64,000 bases of DNA from an uncultured Clostridium sp. (GTDB lineage Bacteria > Bacillota > Clostridia > Clostridiales > Clostridiaceae), in NCBI GenBank assembly GCA_903789665.1, contig CAIFEX010000015.1, positions 1 to 64,000 of the forward strand, read 5' to 3'. Below are positions 28,242 through 38,591 of this stretch, piece after piece. Each line of letters starts with the position of its first letter. Positions within the stretch are counted from its first letter, which is position 1. Position numbers and translations under genes: made by a program. The notes under the pieces were generated by a model. That model did no database searches. It saw only the letters and a program-made list of their open reading frames with translations, and was not told the DNA's origin.

Positions 28242-30140
28242 TTAAATGTCCAGCAAGTTTTTCTTATAAGTTGAATACAGATGCCTCAATTGGGACATTT
28301 TTTCCTCTGCTTCTATTTGAAGTTTGGAAACTTCTTCATAATTTTTGGTTTTAGATGCAATTCTTATTCTAGAAAATAAACTTTTTTTAGAATAGGAATC
28401 TTTCATCAGATAGTGTCTTAGATCTTCTATCTTCATCCAGTTAGCTACATCTAAATCAAGGGCTTTATCTATGGAATGAAGCATTTTATAGCCTCTTATT
28501 TCATCACAGAATTCATTTATGATTCTATGATTTATCTCTATCAACCACCTTTTTATAGCACCTAGTTTAAAACTATTTATCAATTTATCATTTAATACAT
28601 TATCTTTAATTAGTACAGCTTTTTTTTCAGGGTATTTGTCAATAGCGGAAAGATTGTCATACACAGTGGCAGGAGCCTTGCCAAAGAATTTTTCCCTTTC
28701 TTCATCGGTAAAATCCTCGAAGATATTTTCTTCACTTCTATATGCTCTATCTTTTTCCAGGTAATCTGCATCTTCACCGGGTTTCTTAGAGAGCTCAGAT
28801 AAAAGTTCATCTTCAGTTTTATTATTTTTTAAGGCATATATTATACCATCCATCATGGCCATATAAAGTGCGGTTAAAGTAAGGTAAGTGTTAGTGCGTG
28901 GATTTGGTGACCTCAGTTCAAATCGTGTGGCCATAGGATTCTTCAAATCTCTTATTGCACCTATGAGTACCGTTCTATTTCTTGAAGGTATATCAACGGA
29001 GTGTCCTATGGAAGTTACAATACAAACAGGAGCTTCAAATCCCGGTTTTAACCTTCTAAGTGCATCTGTTGTAGAGGAAACAAAGGGGTTAATTACTTCA
29101 TAATTTTTGAGTATTCCCATTACGGAAGAATATCCGAATACACTTAAGAAACTGTCTTTAGTTGAAGAAAATAAATTTATCATTTTATTATTTTTTAGTT
29201 TCAAGGCCAACCCTACGTGAGTGTGTTCACCGCTGCCGGCTACCCCATCTACGGGTTTAGCAAGGAAAGTAACTTCAAGACCGTTATTTCTAAAAGTTTC
29301 TTTAACTATGCTTTTTACCAGGAGCTCATTATCGGCACATTGTAGAGCAGTGGAATATTTCCAATCTATTTCCAGCTGTTCCATTATGTGATTGAAATTT
29401 CCTGATTGATCAATTTTAGCCTTTACACCGCCTACTTCCTTGTGTCCCATTTCTGGTTCTAAACCATATAATTCCATGGCGAGAATGGTCTGTTCCAAAG
29501 CTGTTCTTACTACACCTTTTGTTCTAGTCCAATATTGCTCTTGGAGTACCTGGGATGTAGAAAGCTCCTCGATCTCAGCTTGATCGTTAGGTGTTTTTAC
29601 CCAAAATTCCAATTCTGTAGCGCATGTTGCAACTATGCCATCTATATCTTCATATTTTATATTAAAGGGAGTTAGGGATTGTGGATATTCTTTGAATAAG
29701 TTTAAAAGGTTTGTTTTGAAATGTTGTATACAGTTTTTCAGCGTGTACCTTGAGTCTACAGCTTTGTTTTCATGATATAGAAAACAGGGAATTCTCAAAG
29801 TTCCAATAGGTTTTCCGGTTTCGGTATCTTTGTTGTCATTGTTGTATTCTACGTACCAGTTTACATCTAAATCGCATACCATATCCACTTTTGCGTTATT
29901 TAAGCTGGCAATTCCAGGGAGTACTACAGATGAGCCGTCAGTTTGAATTGCGCCTTTTAAGAAAGCGCCTATATCCTTGAGAAGGATTTTGATGGGGATT
30001 TTTTCGTCTGTATCATTTCCAGAAAGGTCTATACCGATTAGGGATACAAATTTTATTTCTGGATGAGAAGTTAATATTTTTTTTAAATTTTCTTCCGAGT
30101 GCATTTTTTCAGGTAATACATAGATCAGATCTTTTAACAT
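28242..30140 (-). CDS. Long glutamine synthetase with C-terminal extension
   Basis: 632 residues against roughly 440-470 for the usual GlnA. The beta-grasp part (DGSS) and catalytic part (GSGEHTHVG, NRTVLIGAIRD, RFELRSPNPRTNTYL) are recognisable, and about 170 extra C-terminal residues form a helical tail. It should make glutamine from glutamate, ammonia and ATP, though a non-standard substrate is possible. AGGAGGGA precedes the ATG. A palindrome sits beside that ribosome site. Confidence 0.85.
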   Translation of the reverse strand: MLKDLIYVLPEKMHSEENLKKILTSHPEIKFVSLIGIDLSGNDTDEKIPIKILLKDIGAFLKGAIQTDGSSVVLPGIASLNNAKVDMVCDLDVNWYVEYNNDNKDTETGKPIGTLRIPCFLYHENKAVDSRYTLKNCIQHFKTNLLNLFKEYPQSLTPFNIKYEDIDGIVATCATELEFWVKTPNDQAEIEELSTSQVLQEQYWTRTKGVVRTALEQTILAMELYGLEPEMGHKEVGGVKAKIDQSGNFNHIMEQLEIDWKYSTALQCADNELLVKSIVKETFRNNGLEVTFLAKPVDGVAGSGEHTHVGLALKLKNNKMINLFSSTKDSFLSVFGYSSVMGILKNYEVINPFVSSTTDALRRLKPGFEAPVCIVTSIGHSVDIPSRNRTVLIGAIRDLKNPMATRFELRSPNPRTNTYLTLTALYMAMMDGIIYALKNNKTEDELLSELSKKPGEDADYLEKDRAYRSEENIFEDFTDEEREKFFGKAPATVYDNLSAIDKYPEKKAVLIKDNVLNDKLINSFKLGAIKRWLIEINHRIINEFCDEIRGYKMLHSIDKALDLDVANWMKIEDLRHYLMKDSYSKKSLFSRIRIASKTKNYEEVSKLQIEAEEKMSQLRHLYSTYKKNLLDI

Positions 30141-30163
30141 ATTGTTCCCTCCTGTGAACTACG

Positions 30164-30181
30164 AGAGTATTTTAATACTCT
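30164..30181. promoter_or_regulatory. Hairpin next to the glutamine synthetase ribosome site
   Basis: AGAGTATT-TT-AATACTCT, an 8-base stem with a 2-base centre. On the mRNA of the synthetase it lies just upstream of AGGAGGG. It could tune translation or be a protein site; no terminator run follows. Confidence 0.4.
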
Positions 30182-30208
30182 GATTACTGTAAATTTTATA
30201 TACCTATG

Positions 30209-30237
30209 ATTTTATAATTAATATCTGTATATGTCAA
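30209..30237 (-). promoter_or_regulatory. Promoter of the glutamine synthetase gene
   Basis: On the minus strand TTGACA (30237-30232), 17-base spacer and TAAAAT (30214-30209). It gives a leader of about 60 bases that includes the 30164-30181 hairpin. Confidence 0.7.
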
Positions 30238-30391
30238 CATATTTTGAAGGTATTTAAGCTTGAAATTGCAATATTGCCAATATATAAATATTGTATATTT
30301 ATACACATATTTTAATATTTGTATACTTTAAATCTATAATATATAATATAAATGGCAAAATATTATTTATTGTAATTAATGAGGTGATAGA

Positions 30392-31180
30392 ATGGAATCA
30401 GAAGACAGGCCAATTGGTTTTTTCGATTCTGGAATAGGTGGTATAAGTGTTTTAAGAGAGGCTGTTAAAATTTTATCAAATGAAAACTTTGTGTATTTTG
30501 GTGATTCAAAGAGGGCACCTTATGGTACTAGAACTGTAGAAAATGTAAGGGAGCTTACACTTAATGCTGTGGAATTCTTGTTAAAAAAGGATATAAAAGC
30601 ACTGGTTATTGCTTGTAATACTGCAACCAGTGCAGCTATAATAGATTTAAGGGAAAAATATAGTAAATATATGCCGGTAATAGGCATAGAGCCAGCTTTG
30701 AAACCAGCTGTGGAATTCAGCAGAAAGGGAAAAATAGTTATAATGGCAACTAATATGACACTGGCAGAAGAAAAATTCAATGATCTTATGAAGAAGTATA
30801 ATAAAAATTCAACAATAAAACCACTTCCCTGTCCTGGATTGGTGGAACTTATTGAACAGGGAATAATAAGAGGTAAAAAAATAGAGGATTATCTAAAAGT
30901 AAAACTTATCCCATTGAAGGAACAGGGAATAGCAGCTGTGGTGCTGGGGTGTACCCACTATCCTTTTATAAAAGAAAGTATATCCAAGATAGTAGGTGAC
31001 GATACGCCTATAATAGATGGCAGCAAAGGTACTGTACAGCAACTTAAAAGACAATTGGTTAAATACGATATTGTAAACAAAAATACAGGCAGATTGGGAA
31101 GTGTAAAAATATTTAATTCTATGAATAGTCAGGATATAATAAAATTGAGTTATAGACTTTTAAGGGAGAAGATCAGTTAG
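30392..31180 (+). CDS. murI: Glutamate racemase
   Basis: 262 residues. It makes D-glutamate for peptidoglycan. The two catalytic cysteines are in IACNTATS and LGCTHYPF, and FFDSGIGGISVL binds substrate. Divergent from the glutamine synthetase gene. The three following genes are read the same way with gaps of 40 to 72 bases, so they may share transcripts. Confidence 0.95.
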   Translation: MESEDRPIGFFDSGIGGISVLREAVKILSNENFVYFGDSKRAPYGTRTVENVRELTLNAVEFLLKKDIKALVIACNTATSAAIIDLREKYSKYMPVIGIEPALKPAVEFSRKGKIVIMATNMTLAEEKFNDLMKKYNKNSTIKPLPCPGLVELIEQGIIRGKKIEDYLKVKLIPLKEQGIAAVVLGCTHYPFIKESISKIVGDDTPIIDGSKGTVQQLKRQLVKYDIVNKNTGRLGSVKIFNSMNSQDIIKLSYRLLREKIS

Positions 31181-31220
31181 ATTATTTATTTGATTTATAA
31201 TTTGAAATGGAGGTTTAATT

Positions 31221-31622
31221 ATGTCTCTACAAAATAATAAAACCATACTTTTATATGGATTTGATAAAAATGGTGATAAGATTATAAAAAATATAGGCAA
31301 AGAATTCAATATCCATGATTTTAAAATCATAAAGGATAATATGATGGGATTAAAAATAAAAGACATACTTGAGGGAAGTTTGGGGGGACAGTTGGAAGAG
31401 CAGGACAAGTCATATTCTTTAGATGAGAAGGTGATATTGTTTAACTGTCTCACAGATAAACAGATGAGCGGAGTCATGAAGGAGTTGAAAGTTAAGATGG
31501 ACAATATGCCTATTTTAGCTGTAGTAACCAAGACTTCCAGGAATTGGAACTTTAAATATCTGTTGAGTCATCTTCTTCAAGAAAGGGCATGGTTCAAGAA
31601 AAATAATAGGGACTTTAACTGA
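31221..31622 (+). CDS. DUF3783 protein
   Basis: 133 residues resembling DUF3783 proteins (KTILLYGFDKNGDK.., ending in KYLLSHLLQERAWFK). These small cytosolic proteins have no known function. AATGGAGG precedes the ATG. Forty bases separate it from murI. Confidence 0.7.
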   Translation: MSLQNNKTILLYGFDKNGDKIIKNIGKEFNIHDFKIIKDNMMGLKIKDILEGSLGGQLEEQDKSYSLDEKVILFNCLTDKQMSGVMKELKVKMDNMPILAVVTKTSRNWNFKYLLSHLLQERAWFKKNNRDFN

Positions 31623-31694
31623 TGCAGTTTTAAGTTGATTGTTATAGGTGTTAATAAAGTGATGCGTATAACCTACAGCGGCAGGAGGGAAAAA

Positions 31695-32363
31695 ATGAGT
31701 AGGATAGGAGAAAAAATAAAATCTGCGAGGATTCAAGCGGGAATTAGTCAAAAAAAACTTGCCAAGAAAATTGGGGTTTCTGAGGGATTTATAAATGAAG
31801 TGGAGATTGGGAAAAAAATAGCAAATCAAAGTATAATAGATAGAATCTCTAAAATTCTGGGTAAGGATATGAACGATTTAACTATGTCATTTGATGAACA
31901 GGCATATGATGTAAAGGAAAAGGAATTTTCTTCGATACCTAATAAGAAGGAGAAAGTTAAGGATATTTGGAATGAAGCCTTTGGATCTGTTTTGAAAAAA
32001 GTACCCGTATATAAATATAGGATGGATAAACCCATTGGGTATAGACAGCTTCCCTTGATTGACAATAAAATAGAAGGATATGCACAGGATAAAGTTTTGT
32101 ATTTGAAAGTTGAAAGTGATGATATGGAGGGCTTTAGAATACGGAAAGGGGATTTAGCTTTTGCACATATTACAGGGGAAATTGACGACAATTCCATATA
32201 CCTAGTAGAGTACAAAGGAAGCAGGGAAGTAAGGCAGATAAAAAAATTGGATAGCAGTAAAGTGCTTCTTATAAGCGGTAATAATACTGTAAGAACAGAA
32301 AGCATGAAGATTAAAGATCTGAAGGTAATTGTGAAATTGGATAAATTGGAGATCATTTTGTAG
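31695..32363 (+). CDS. XRE regulator with a degenerate LexA/S24-like domain
   Basis: 222 residues. Residues 5-60 are an XRE helix-turn-helix (SQKKLAKKIGVSEGFINEVEIGKK). Residues about 105-215 resemble the S24/LexA self-cleavage fold, but the catalytic Ser is Asp143 (SDDM for GDSM) and the expected Lys looks like Arg180, so cleavage is unlikely. It may sense a ligand instead. AGGAGGG precedes ATG 31695, which I prefer to an upstream in-frame start at 31635. The H-NOX receptor gene follows after 46 bases. Confidence 0.8.
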   Translation: MSRIGEKIKSARIQAGISQKKLAKKIGVSEGFINEVEIGKKIANQSIIDRISKILGKDMNDLTMSFDEQAYDVKEKEFSSIPNKKEKVKDIWNEAFGSVLKKVPVYKYRMDKPIGYRQLPLIDNKIEGYAQDKVLYLKVESDDMEGFRIRKGDLAFAHITGEIDDNSIYLVEYKGSREVRQIKKLDSSKVLLISGNNTVRTESMKIKDLKVIVKLDKLEIIL

Positions 32364-32409
32364 GCTAGTCTTTTATATAGATAATGATTACCTAAGAGGA
32401 GGATAAAAG

Positions 32410-34209
32410 ATGAAAGGTACTGTAGTTGCCACATGGATGAGGACGTGTAGAAAGCTTTATGGAGATAAAACTGTAGATACTGCTATGGATAAGATTGGAT
32501 GGGGAGCATCTAAAATATTTTCACCAATTGAAAATGTAAAAGATAAAGATATAAAAAAGATAATTGAGATCATAGCGAAGGATAATAAGGAAGATGTGAA
32601 AATACTGTGGAAGAAAATAGGACTTGATAATATAAATGCTTTTTATAAAGATTATCCAGCTTTCTTTAAACATGAAAACTTGTATTCATTTTTTAGATCA
32701 ATGTTTGATGTACATATAGTTATGACAAAAAAATTTCCAGGAGCAAAACCGCCTCTTGTGGTGATAAATCCCACGTCAGCAAGGACGGCAGTATTTGAAT
32801 ATAAATCTAAAAGGGCTATGTTTGATTATCTTATGGGTTTGATAGAGGGGAGTGCTAAATTCTTTGGGGAAAAGCTTGGTATAGAAAAGATTGAACAAAC
32901 AGCTGATTCTGTAAAGTTTAAATTTACTTTTGAGAAAGATATCTATTATAAAAAAAGCTATAAATTCAATAAATTTCTTTCCTTTGGGTTTATAAAAAAT
33001 ATTGGGATGAAAATCGGTATATTTAGTTTTATATTATGTCTGGCAGCAGCTATTCCAATGCTGGGATTAAATAATCTACCAAAGGCCATAATAATTTCAT
33101 TGATAGCTTTTCTGGGGTCTTACATATCTGGATCCATTCTTATGGAACCAAGACTTACTATAATGGACACTGTAAATAGAATCAATAAAAATAGTTATAT
33201 AGAAGAAGGAGATATAGAGACAAATGATTTCTTCGAAGATATATATGCTCTTCTGAAACAGCACAAAAAGACAATTAAGTCAGACTTTGTGGGATTTAAG
33301 GGTGTAACGGATGAGATGAACACTTTCGTATCAAATATAAATAAAATATCCAATTCAATGAACAGTACTTCGGGTGAAATATCTGATGTGGTGGAACAGG
33401 TAGCTAATTGTGCAGTAAATCAAGCGGAGAGTACGGAAAAAGTGGTGTCTGTTTTAAATGACAATATTGAAAATCTAAAAACTATAGTAAAGAATGAAAA
33501 TGGTAATAAACTGGAACTTGAAAAATCCATGGGTAAGATAGGTAATAGTTATAAAAATGTGGATAGTACTAGCAAAAATATACTGGGTACTTTGAAAAGT
33601 TTTAAAAAAGTTAGAGATAAGGGAACTGAGCTACAGACAAAAGCAAAGGACATAACTGGTATAGTTTCCATAGTTTCAGGAATTTCGGAACAGACTAATT
33701 TACTTGCCTTAAATGCCTCTATTGAAGCTGCCCGTGCCGGTCAGCAGGGCAAGGGATTTGCAGTAGTGGCCGAGGAAGTGAGAAACCTGGCGGAGCAATC
33801 CCAAAATGCCGTAGAAGATATAAATTCCAATCTGGTTAAATTTGTAGAGGATATAGAAAACTTGGTAAAAAGTATAGAAAAACAGTTTGACGTCCTGCGT
33901 TTAGGAAGTGACAAACTTGAAAATGCCAGAAATATAAGTTATGAGGCTACAAATTCTATTGAGAAAGTATCTTCTTCCATGATAAAAACTATAAATAAAT
34001 TAACTGAAGAATCGGATTCTATATCTGGAATATACAGTAGCATGGAATCCCTGGCAGCAATTGCAGAAGAAAACTCTGCATCTTCTGAGGAAGTTAGTGC
34101 CAGCGTGTCCAATTATACCAATGAGATTAAAAAACTTATGAGTAATATAGGTCAATTTAAAAAGATAACAGAATCCTTTAAATCAGAATTGGATAGATAT
34201 AAAATTTAG
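32410..34209 (+). CDS. H-NOX (haem gas-sensor) methyl-accepting chemotaxis protein
   Basis: 599 residues. Residues 1-185 are an H-NOX haem domain: proximal His102, Pro115 and the propionate-binding Y131-x-S133-x-R135. The distal residues Trp9, Asn74 and Tyr140 match those that hold O2 in Thermoanaerobacter Tar4H. Two membrane helices follow (about 200-245) and then an MCP signalling domain with the hairpin-tip [19 protein letters not shown]. It would couple gas binding to CheA and flagellar or related output. Strong family match; ligand preference is inferred. Confidence 0.92.
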   Translation: MKGTVVATWMRTCRKLYGDKTVDTAMDKIGWGASKIFSPIENVKDKDIKKIIEIIAKDNKEDVKILWKKIGLDNINAFYKDYPAFFKHENLYSFFRSMFDVHIVMTKKFPGAKPPLVVINPTSARTAVFEYKSKRAMFDYLMGLIEGSAKFFGEKLGIEKIEQTADSVKFKFTFEKDIYYKKSYKFNKFLSFGFIKNIGMKIGIFSFILCLAAAIPMLGLNNLPKAIIISLIAFLGSYISGSILMEPRLTIMDTVNRINKNSYIEEGDIETNDFFEDIYALLKQHKKTIKSDFVGFKGVTDEMNTFVSNINKISNSMNSTSGEISDVVEQVANCAVNQAESTEKVVSVLNDNIENLKTIVKNENGNKLELEKSMGKIGNSYKNVDSTSKNILGTLKSFKKVRDKGTELQTKAKDITGIVSIVSGISEQTNLLALNASIEAARAGQQGKGFAVVAEEVRNLAEQSQNAVEDINSNLVKFVEDIENLVKSIEKQFDVLRLGSDKLENARNISYEATNSIEKVSSSMIKTINKLTEESDSISGIYSSMESLAAIAEENSASSEEVSASVSNYTNEIKKLMSNIGQFKKITESFKSELDRYKI

Positions 34210-35105
34210 ACGCCTTGTAGATTGAAATCAGGTACGAAATTCCTGGAGCAGGTACCATTTTCCTGAATAAATACATTTTTTATACCGAGAGAAATACAGT
34301 AATTTATAAGTGAGTCATAATGTCCGGGATTTAACGGCTTATTTATTTCCGGAAATTTGTAAGCATGATACATAGGGGTGTATTGGTTCATTATGCTTAT
34401 ATATACTGAATTTCCATAGGTATTGTAAATATAGTCTATTATTTTTTTGGAATCAAAAAGTAACCCGGGAAGCATAAGATGTCGTATTATCACTCCCTTT
34501 ACTATGAGTCCATCTCTGTTGAATACCGGATTACCCACCTGGCTGTACATTTCCATTATAGCCTTTGAAGCAAAAGCAAAATAGTCAGGTGCATTGGAGT
34601 ATCTCACTGCATATTTGTCGCTGAAGTATTTTAAATCAGGAAGATAGACATCTACATATCCCTTTAAAATTTTTAGCGCTTCTGTGGTTTGATAGCTGTT
34701 TGTATTGAAAAGTATGGGCAGAGCAAGCCCTTTTGACTTAGCTATGTCAAGAGCTTGAATTATCTGAGGTATGTAATGGGTGGGAGTAACTAGATTTATA
34801 TTGTGTGCACCTCTGTTCTGCTGCTCTAGGAATATATCGCTGAGCCTTTCTATAGATATTTCTTTACCTACATTTCCAGCACTTATGCTGTAATTTTGAC
34901 AGAAAACACATTTTAAATTGCAGTGACAAAAAAATATGGTACCAGATCCTCTATTTCCTGAAATACATGGTTCTTCCCATTTGTGAAGAGAAACTTTGGC
35001 TATTTTTACGTTTGTACCGGCACTGCAAAAACCAGTATGTCCTTGTAACCTATTTGCATTACAGTTTCTAGGACAGAGTTTACAATTTTTAAGGGTATCC
35101 AGCAT
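34206..35105 (-). CDS. Radical SAM protein, PflA-related (COG1313)
   Basis: 299 residues. The radical SAM cysteines are in CNLKCVFC (C-x3-C-x2-C). An N-terminal cysteine set ([15 protein letters not shown]) suggests a second cluster. It resembles pyruvate-formate-lyase activating enzyme relatives of unknown target. Its stop codon overlaps that of the convergent chemoreceptor by four bases. Confidence 0.83.
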   Translation of the reverse strand: MLDTLKNCKLCPRNCNANRLQGHTGFCSAGTNVKIAKVSLHKWEEPCISGNRGSGTIFFCHCNLKCVFCQNYSISAGNVGKEISIERLSDIFLEQQNRGAHNINLVTPTHYIPQIIQALDIAKSKGLALPILFNTNSYQTTEALKILKGYVDVYLPDLKYFSDKYAVRYSNAPDYFAFASKAIMEMYSQVGNPVFNRDGLIVKGVIIRHLMLPGLLFDSKKIIDYIYNTYGNSVYISIMNQYTPMYHAYKFPEINKPLNPGHYDSLINYCISLGIKNVFIQENGTCSRNFVPDFNLQGV

Positions 35106-35180
35106 GATAACACTTCTTTCGTATTCGATATAATAATATGTTAAAATATATTTTCCGCTTTGTAAAGAAACTTGTGAAAT

Positions 35181-36230
35181 TTATTTACGGCAATCTTTTA
35201 TATAGAAAATTATGCATTGTAATATAAATATAAAACTAACTACACCAAAAGCCGGATATAAAAAGGAAATTAGATTTATAAAGCCAACTTGGGATATGGG
35301 AATTGCAATTAAAATGATTAAAATTACTGATTTATTATATGATATATTAAATATTTCCTGAAAATTCTTACTTACGCTGTATATATCAGATACTTCTGTG
35401 GAAAACATTTCAAGCCAGATTATAAAGAGAAGCATTGTTTGAAATAACTTACCAAATCTATTGGCAATATAAAGCAGCGGGATTTCATATTTGAATATAT
35501 AGGGTATATTTAAAATTAGTAGAAAATTTATTATAAAAGCCAGAAAAGTAAGTCCCAAAGATCCTATGATGGCCCCGGCTATGAGGCTTTTTTTCCTATT
35601 GATGGAAAGACTTAAGGGTACAAGTACACCACTGCAGCAGAGTATATTAAAACCTGAATATACTAATGAAGATAAAAGCCAGTTATTTTTGCGGTAGGGT
35701 ATATTTTTTATGAGGGACAGATCTATGTCTCTGTAAAAGATCAGATATAACAAAAACAAAGTCAGTATCACAATTATGAGAGAAGGTACTATTATTGAAT
35801 TTATTTCTATGAGACCTTTAGTTTCTCTGAATAGGACAACTGCGGATATAAATGCCATAAAAAATATGCCTATCCATCTTGATATGCCAAAGTACTGGTG
35901 AATTAGAGCTCCACTTCCTGCCAATATTATTGAAGAACCTCCAATCAAAAAAAAGGTGGTTAGAAAATTTGTCACTAGACCTAAAAAGCCGGGGCTTACT
36001 AAAAGTATAAGCCCGTCATAGGAATTCAACTTATATTTTATACTTAAATTAATTATTATAATAGACATTGTTATGTATACAATACAGCAGATTAATATAC
36101 CCAAAAAACTTTTATAGCCGTATTGGGTGAAAAATTGGCTTATTTCTTGTCCTGATGCCAACCCTGCACCGACTACCGTACCTATGAAAACGGCAGATAT
36201 CTGGAAAATCAAAAATATTCTTTTCTTCAA
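35181..36230 (-). CDS. YkvI-family membrane transporter
   Basis: About 349 residues, ten or so hydrophobic helices. The first begins ISAVFIGTVVGAGLASGQEI, typical of the YkvI family related to amino-acid/polyamine-type carriers. The reading frame extends upstream to 36410, but AGGAGGT at 36247-36241 is followed by TTG at 36230, so that start is chosen. The substrate is unknown. Confidence 0.78.
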   Translation of the reverse strand: MKKRIFLIFQISAVFIGTVVGAGLASGQEISQFFTQYGYKSFLGILICCIVYITMSIIIINLSIKYKLNSYDGLILLVSPGFLGLVTNFLTTFFLIGGSSIILAGSGALIHQYFGISRWIGIFFMAFISAVVLFRETKGLIEINSIIVPSLIIVILTLFLLYLIFYRDIDLSLIKNIPYRKNNWLLSSLVYSGFNILCCSGVLVPLSLSINRKKSLIAGAIIGSLGLTFLAFIINFLLILNIPYIFKYEIPLLYIANRFGKLFQTMLLFIIWLEMFSTEVSDIYSVSKNFQEIFNISYNKSVILIILIAIPISQVGFINLISFLYPAFGVVSFIFILQCIIFYIKDCRK

Positions 36231-36408
36231 AGAAGTATACCTCCTAGAATAAATCATTGCTAATATAATTATATAAATGTGATATGAAAATAATGAATTA
36301 TAAATTAAAATTTTATTTAAGGGGAAAATATAATTTATAAAGAAGGATGAATACATTTTGAAAGGGGTGAATTTCTGCTGCAATACAACTGGATGTGGTA
36401 GAAAGCAC

Positions 36409-37527
36409 ATGAAAAAAAAGTTTTTATTTCATCAGATGAGTTTCCTTATAGTTTTTTTCTGTATCATAATATCGATATCAGGTTGTGGTTTGAACAGGGG
36501 AAATAATACAAAAAATGCAAGCAATAATTTTGATATGAAATCTGCAGCCAACACAGCAGATAACTATATGAAATATCTTATGAAGAATGATATGGAAAAT
36601 GCTAAAAAATTATATTCCAAAGATCTTTTGAAAAATGAACCGAATATGACAGGTAGAAATTTACGAATTTTAGGGTATAATTTGACTGACAGCAGTGAAG
36701 TTGGAAAGTCCGGAATTTTAAAAATGAAGGTTGCAAGAGCTGACTTGAGTAAGCCATTTGCTGCTTTAGACGAGTATTCTATAAGGGTGATAAAAGAAGG
36801 CAATGACTACAAAATTGATGAAACCAACAATGTAACGGACAGAGAGGCATTTGTGGAAAAGAATAAGTTAAAGATGAGAAATAAAAATGACGTGAGTATA
36901 AATATAGTAACAGATATTCGAAGTATGCCCAATTATGTATTTAGCAAAGATGATAAGGCAAATGTGTATAAGGTTCCCGTTCCCAAAAGTAATTTTGGTA
37001 TTATAAATTTTTCCTATGATGGTGATCGTATGGCTGTGGTAACTTATTCCAAGGACTCCTATATAGGAATAATTAGAATAAATGAGAGCATGCAAACCCA
37101 ATCTCAGGATTCAGATGAACAGGGAGGGGGCTCGTCAGAGCAGGGTAATTCAGGTGGAGATCAGCAAAATGATCAGAAAGAGGAAAATAAACCCATAGGT
37201 AAAGACATAACTGATCTCGATGTTTTAAAAGATTCCAAAGTTGAATTTTTGACTTTCTCTCCAGATGAAAAATTTATTGCAGTTCAATACAGCAGTGATA
37301 CTATAGGAAATTGTATACGGGTGTATAAAACGGATTCCGGGGATATGATAAGTTATAAATTTGAAAAAGAATTTCCTCTTAACAAAGTAAATGTGATTTT
37401 TTCTTCTTTTGATGAAGGAATATTAAGTTTTGATGTTGTGTCCAAGAACAATAATAATGAGGAACTTCCTAAAATAATTGGGGAATGGGAATTGGATTTG
37501 AGAAATTTTAAAGCCGTAAAAATATGA
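36409..37527 (+). CDS. Lipoprotein with C-terminal beta-propeller-like region
   Basis: 372 residues. A signal peptide ends in the lipobox ISGC. A first domain (about 45-155) resembles small NTF2-like folds; a low-complexity Gln/Gly/Ser stretch (about 235-270) is followed by a segment with KFIAVQYSSD repeats reminiscent of propeller blades. The family is not recognised. The upstream in-frame TTG at 36358 would precede the signal peptide by 17 residues and is rejected. Likely attached to the outer face of the membrane. Confidence 0.6.
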   Translation: MKKKFLFHQMSFLIVFFCIIISISGCGLNRGNNTKNASNNFDMKSAANTADNYMKYLMKNDMENAKKLYSKDLLKNEPNMTGRNLRILGYNLTDSSEVGKSGILKMKVARADLSKPFAALDEYSIRVIKEGNDYKIDETNNVTDREAFVEKNKLKMRNKNDVSINIVTDIRSMPNYVFSKDDKANVYKVPVPKSNFGIINFSYDGDRMAVVTYSKDSYIGIIRINESMQTQSQDSDEQGGGSSEQGNSGGDQQNDQKEENKPIGKDITDLDVLKDSKVEFLTFSPDEKFIAVQYSSDTIGNCIRVYKTDSGDMISYKFEKEFPLNKVNVIFSSFDEGILSFDVVSKNNNNEELPKIIGEWELDLRNFKAVKI

Positions 37528-37586
37528 TATAATTTCATTTGGAATGATTTTAATATTTGTATTTTTAGGAAGGACAGGATTTGAAA

Positions 37587-38504
37587 ATGCAGTGGGGTGA
37601 CAAAGCATATTACAGTCTAAATTATTATTTGAGGAAAAAGTTTGGATGCAAAGTTTTTAAGATATCTTTAAATGGGGGATTCTCTTGCCCAAATAGAGAT
37701 GGAAGCATAAGCAGGGAAGGGTGTATATTTTGCAGCAATAAAGGTTCGGGAGATTTTGCAGGAAATAGGAATATGTCAATAAAAGATCAGTTTGAGAGTA
37801 TAAAGCAGATGATGAGCAGGAAATGGAAAAGTGGAAAGTATATAGCATATTTTCAGGCATATACCAATACCTATGCCCCGGTAATGGTACTTAAAGAAAA
37901 ATATGATGAAGCTGTAAATCAAAATGGTGTAGCGGCACTGGCTATAGCTACGAGACCGGATTGTCTCGGCCGGGAAGTCCTGGATCTGCTGCAAAAATTT
38001 AATAAAAAAATTTATACCTGGGTGGAGCTTGGTCTTCAGACTTCGAATGATCATACTGCGGAAGTAATAAATAGAGGATATAAATTAAAAACTTTTGAGA
38101 AGGCAGTAGTTTCACTTAGAAAAATAGGAGTTGATGTTGTAGTACACATAATAATGGGTCTACCTGGTGAAAACAAAGCTGATATGATGAATACGGTAAA
38201 ATATATTTCGCACCAGAATATACAGGGAATAAAAATTCATTTGCTTCATTTGATGAAAAACACTCCTCTTGTTAGGTTGTACAATGATGGAAAGCTGAAG
38301 TTCATGACAGAAGATGAATACATAGATATGGTGTGCTGGACACTGTGCAATATACCGCCTAATGTAGTAATTCATAGGCTTACAGGTGATGCTCCCAGGG
38401 ATTTACTTATAGGGCCCAAATGGAGCTTGAAGAAATGGGAGATCTTAAATGAAATTGATAGAAGAATGAAAGAGAAAAAAATATATCAGGGTATATATTT
38501 CTAA
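37587..38504 (+). CDS. Radical SAM protein, YtqA/TIGR01212 family
   Basis: 305 residues. It has the CPNRDGSISREGCIFCSN pattern of the YtqA-like radical SAM family and a later ELGLQTSND. The family is distantly like HemN/Elp3 and its target is unknown. ATG 37587 gives MQWGDKAYYS, the usual N terminus; TTG 37581 fits the AGGAAGG site equally well. Confidence 0.82.
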   Translation: MQWGDKAYYSLNYYLRKKFGCKVFKISLNGGFSCPNRDGSISREGCIFCSNKGSGDFAGNRNMSIKDQFESIKQMMSRKWKSGKYIAYFQAYTNTYAPVMVLKEKYDEAVNQNGVAALAIATRPDCLGREVLDLLQKFNKKIYTWVELGLQTSNDHTAEVINRGYKLKTFEKAVVSLRKIGVDVVVHIIMGLPGENKADMMNTVKYISHQNIQGIKIHLLHLMKNTPLVRLYNDGKLKFMTEDEYIDMVCWTLCNIPPNVVIHRLTGDAPRDLLIGPKWSLKKWEILNEIDRRMKEKKIYQGIYF

Positions 38505-38518
38505 AATTTAGATCTTAA

Positions 38519-38557
38519 AGGCTCATATGGAGAAAAACGACGGCTCCATTTGAACCT
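38519..38557. terminator. Imperfect hairpin between convergent genes
   Basis: AGGCTCATATGGAG pairs with CTCCATTTGAACCT at 12 of 14 positions, but no clear T run follows on either side. It probably ends one or both of the flanking convergent genes. Confidence 0.4.
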
Positions 38558-38591
38558 AAAAATTATTTGCCAGCTACAGACTGCCAGAATT

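Noticed and set aside
36231-36410. Upstream extension of the YkvI-like gene overlapping the lipoprotein start
   Set aside because: AGGAGGT followed by TTG 36230 gives a normal N terminus; the extension would overlap the divergent lipoprotein gene.
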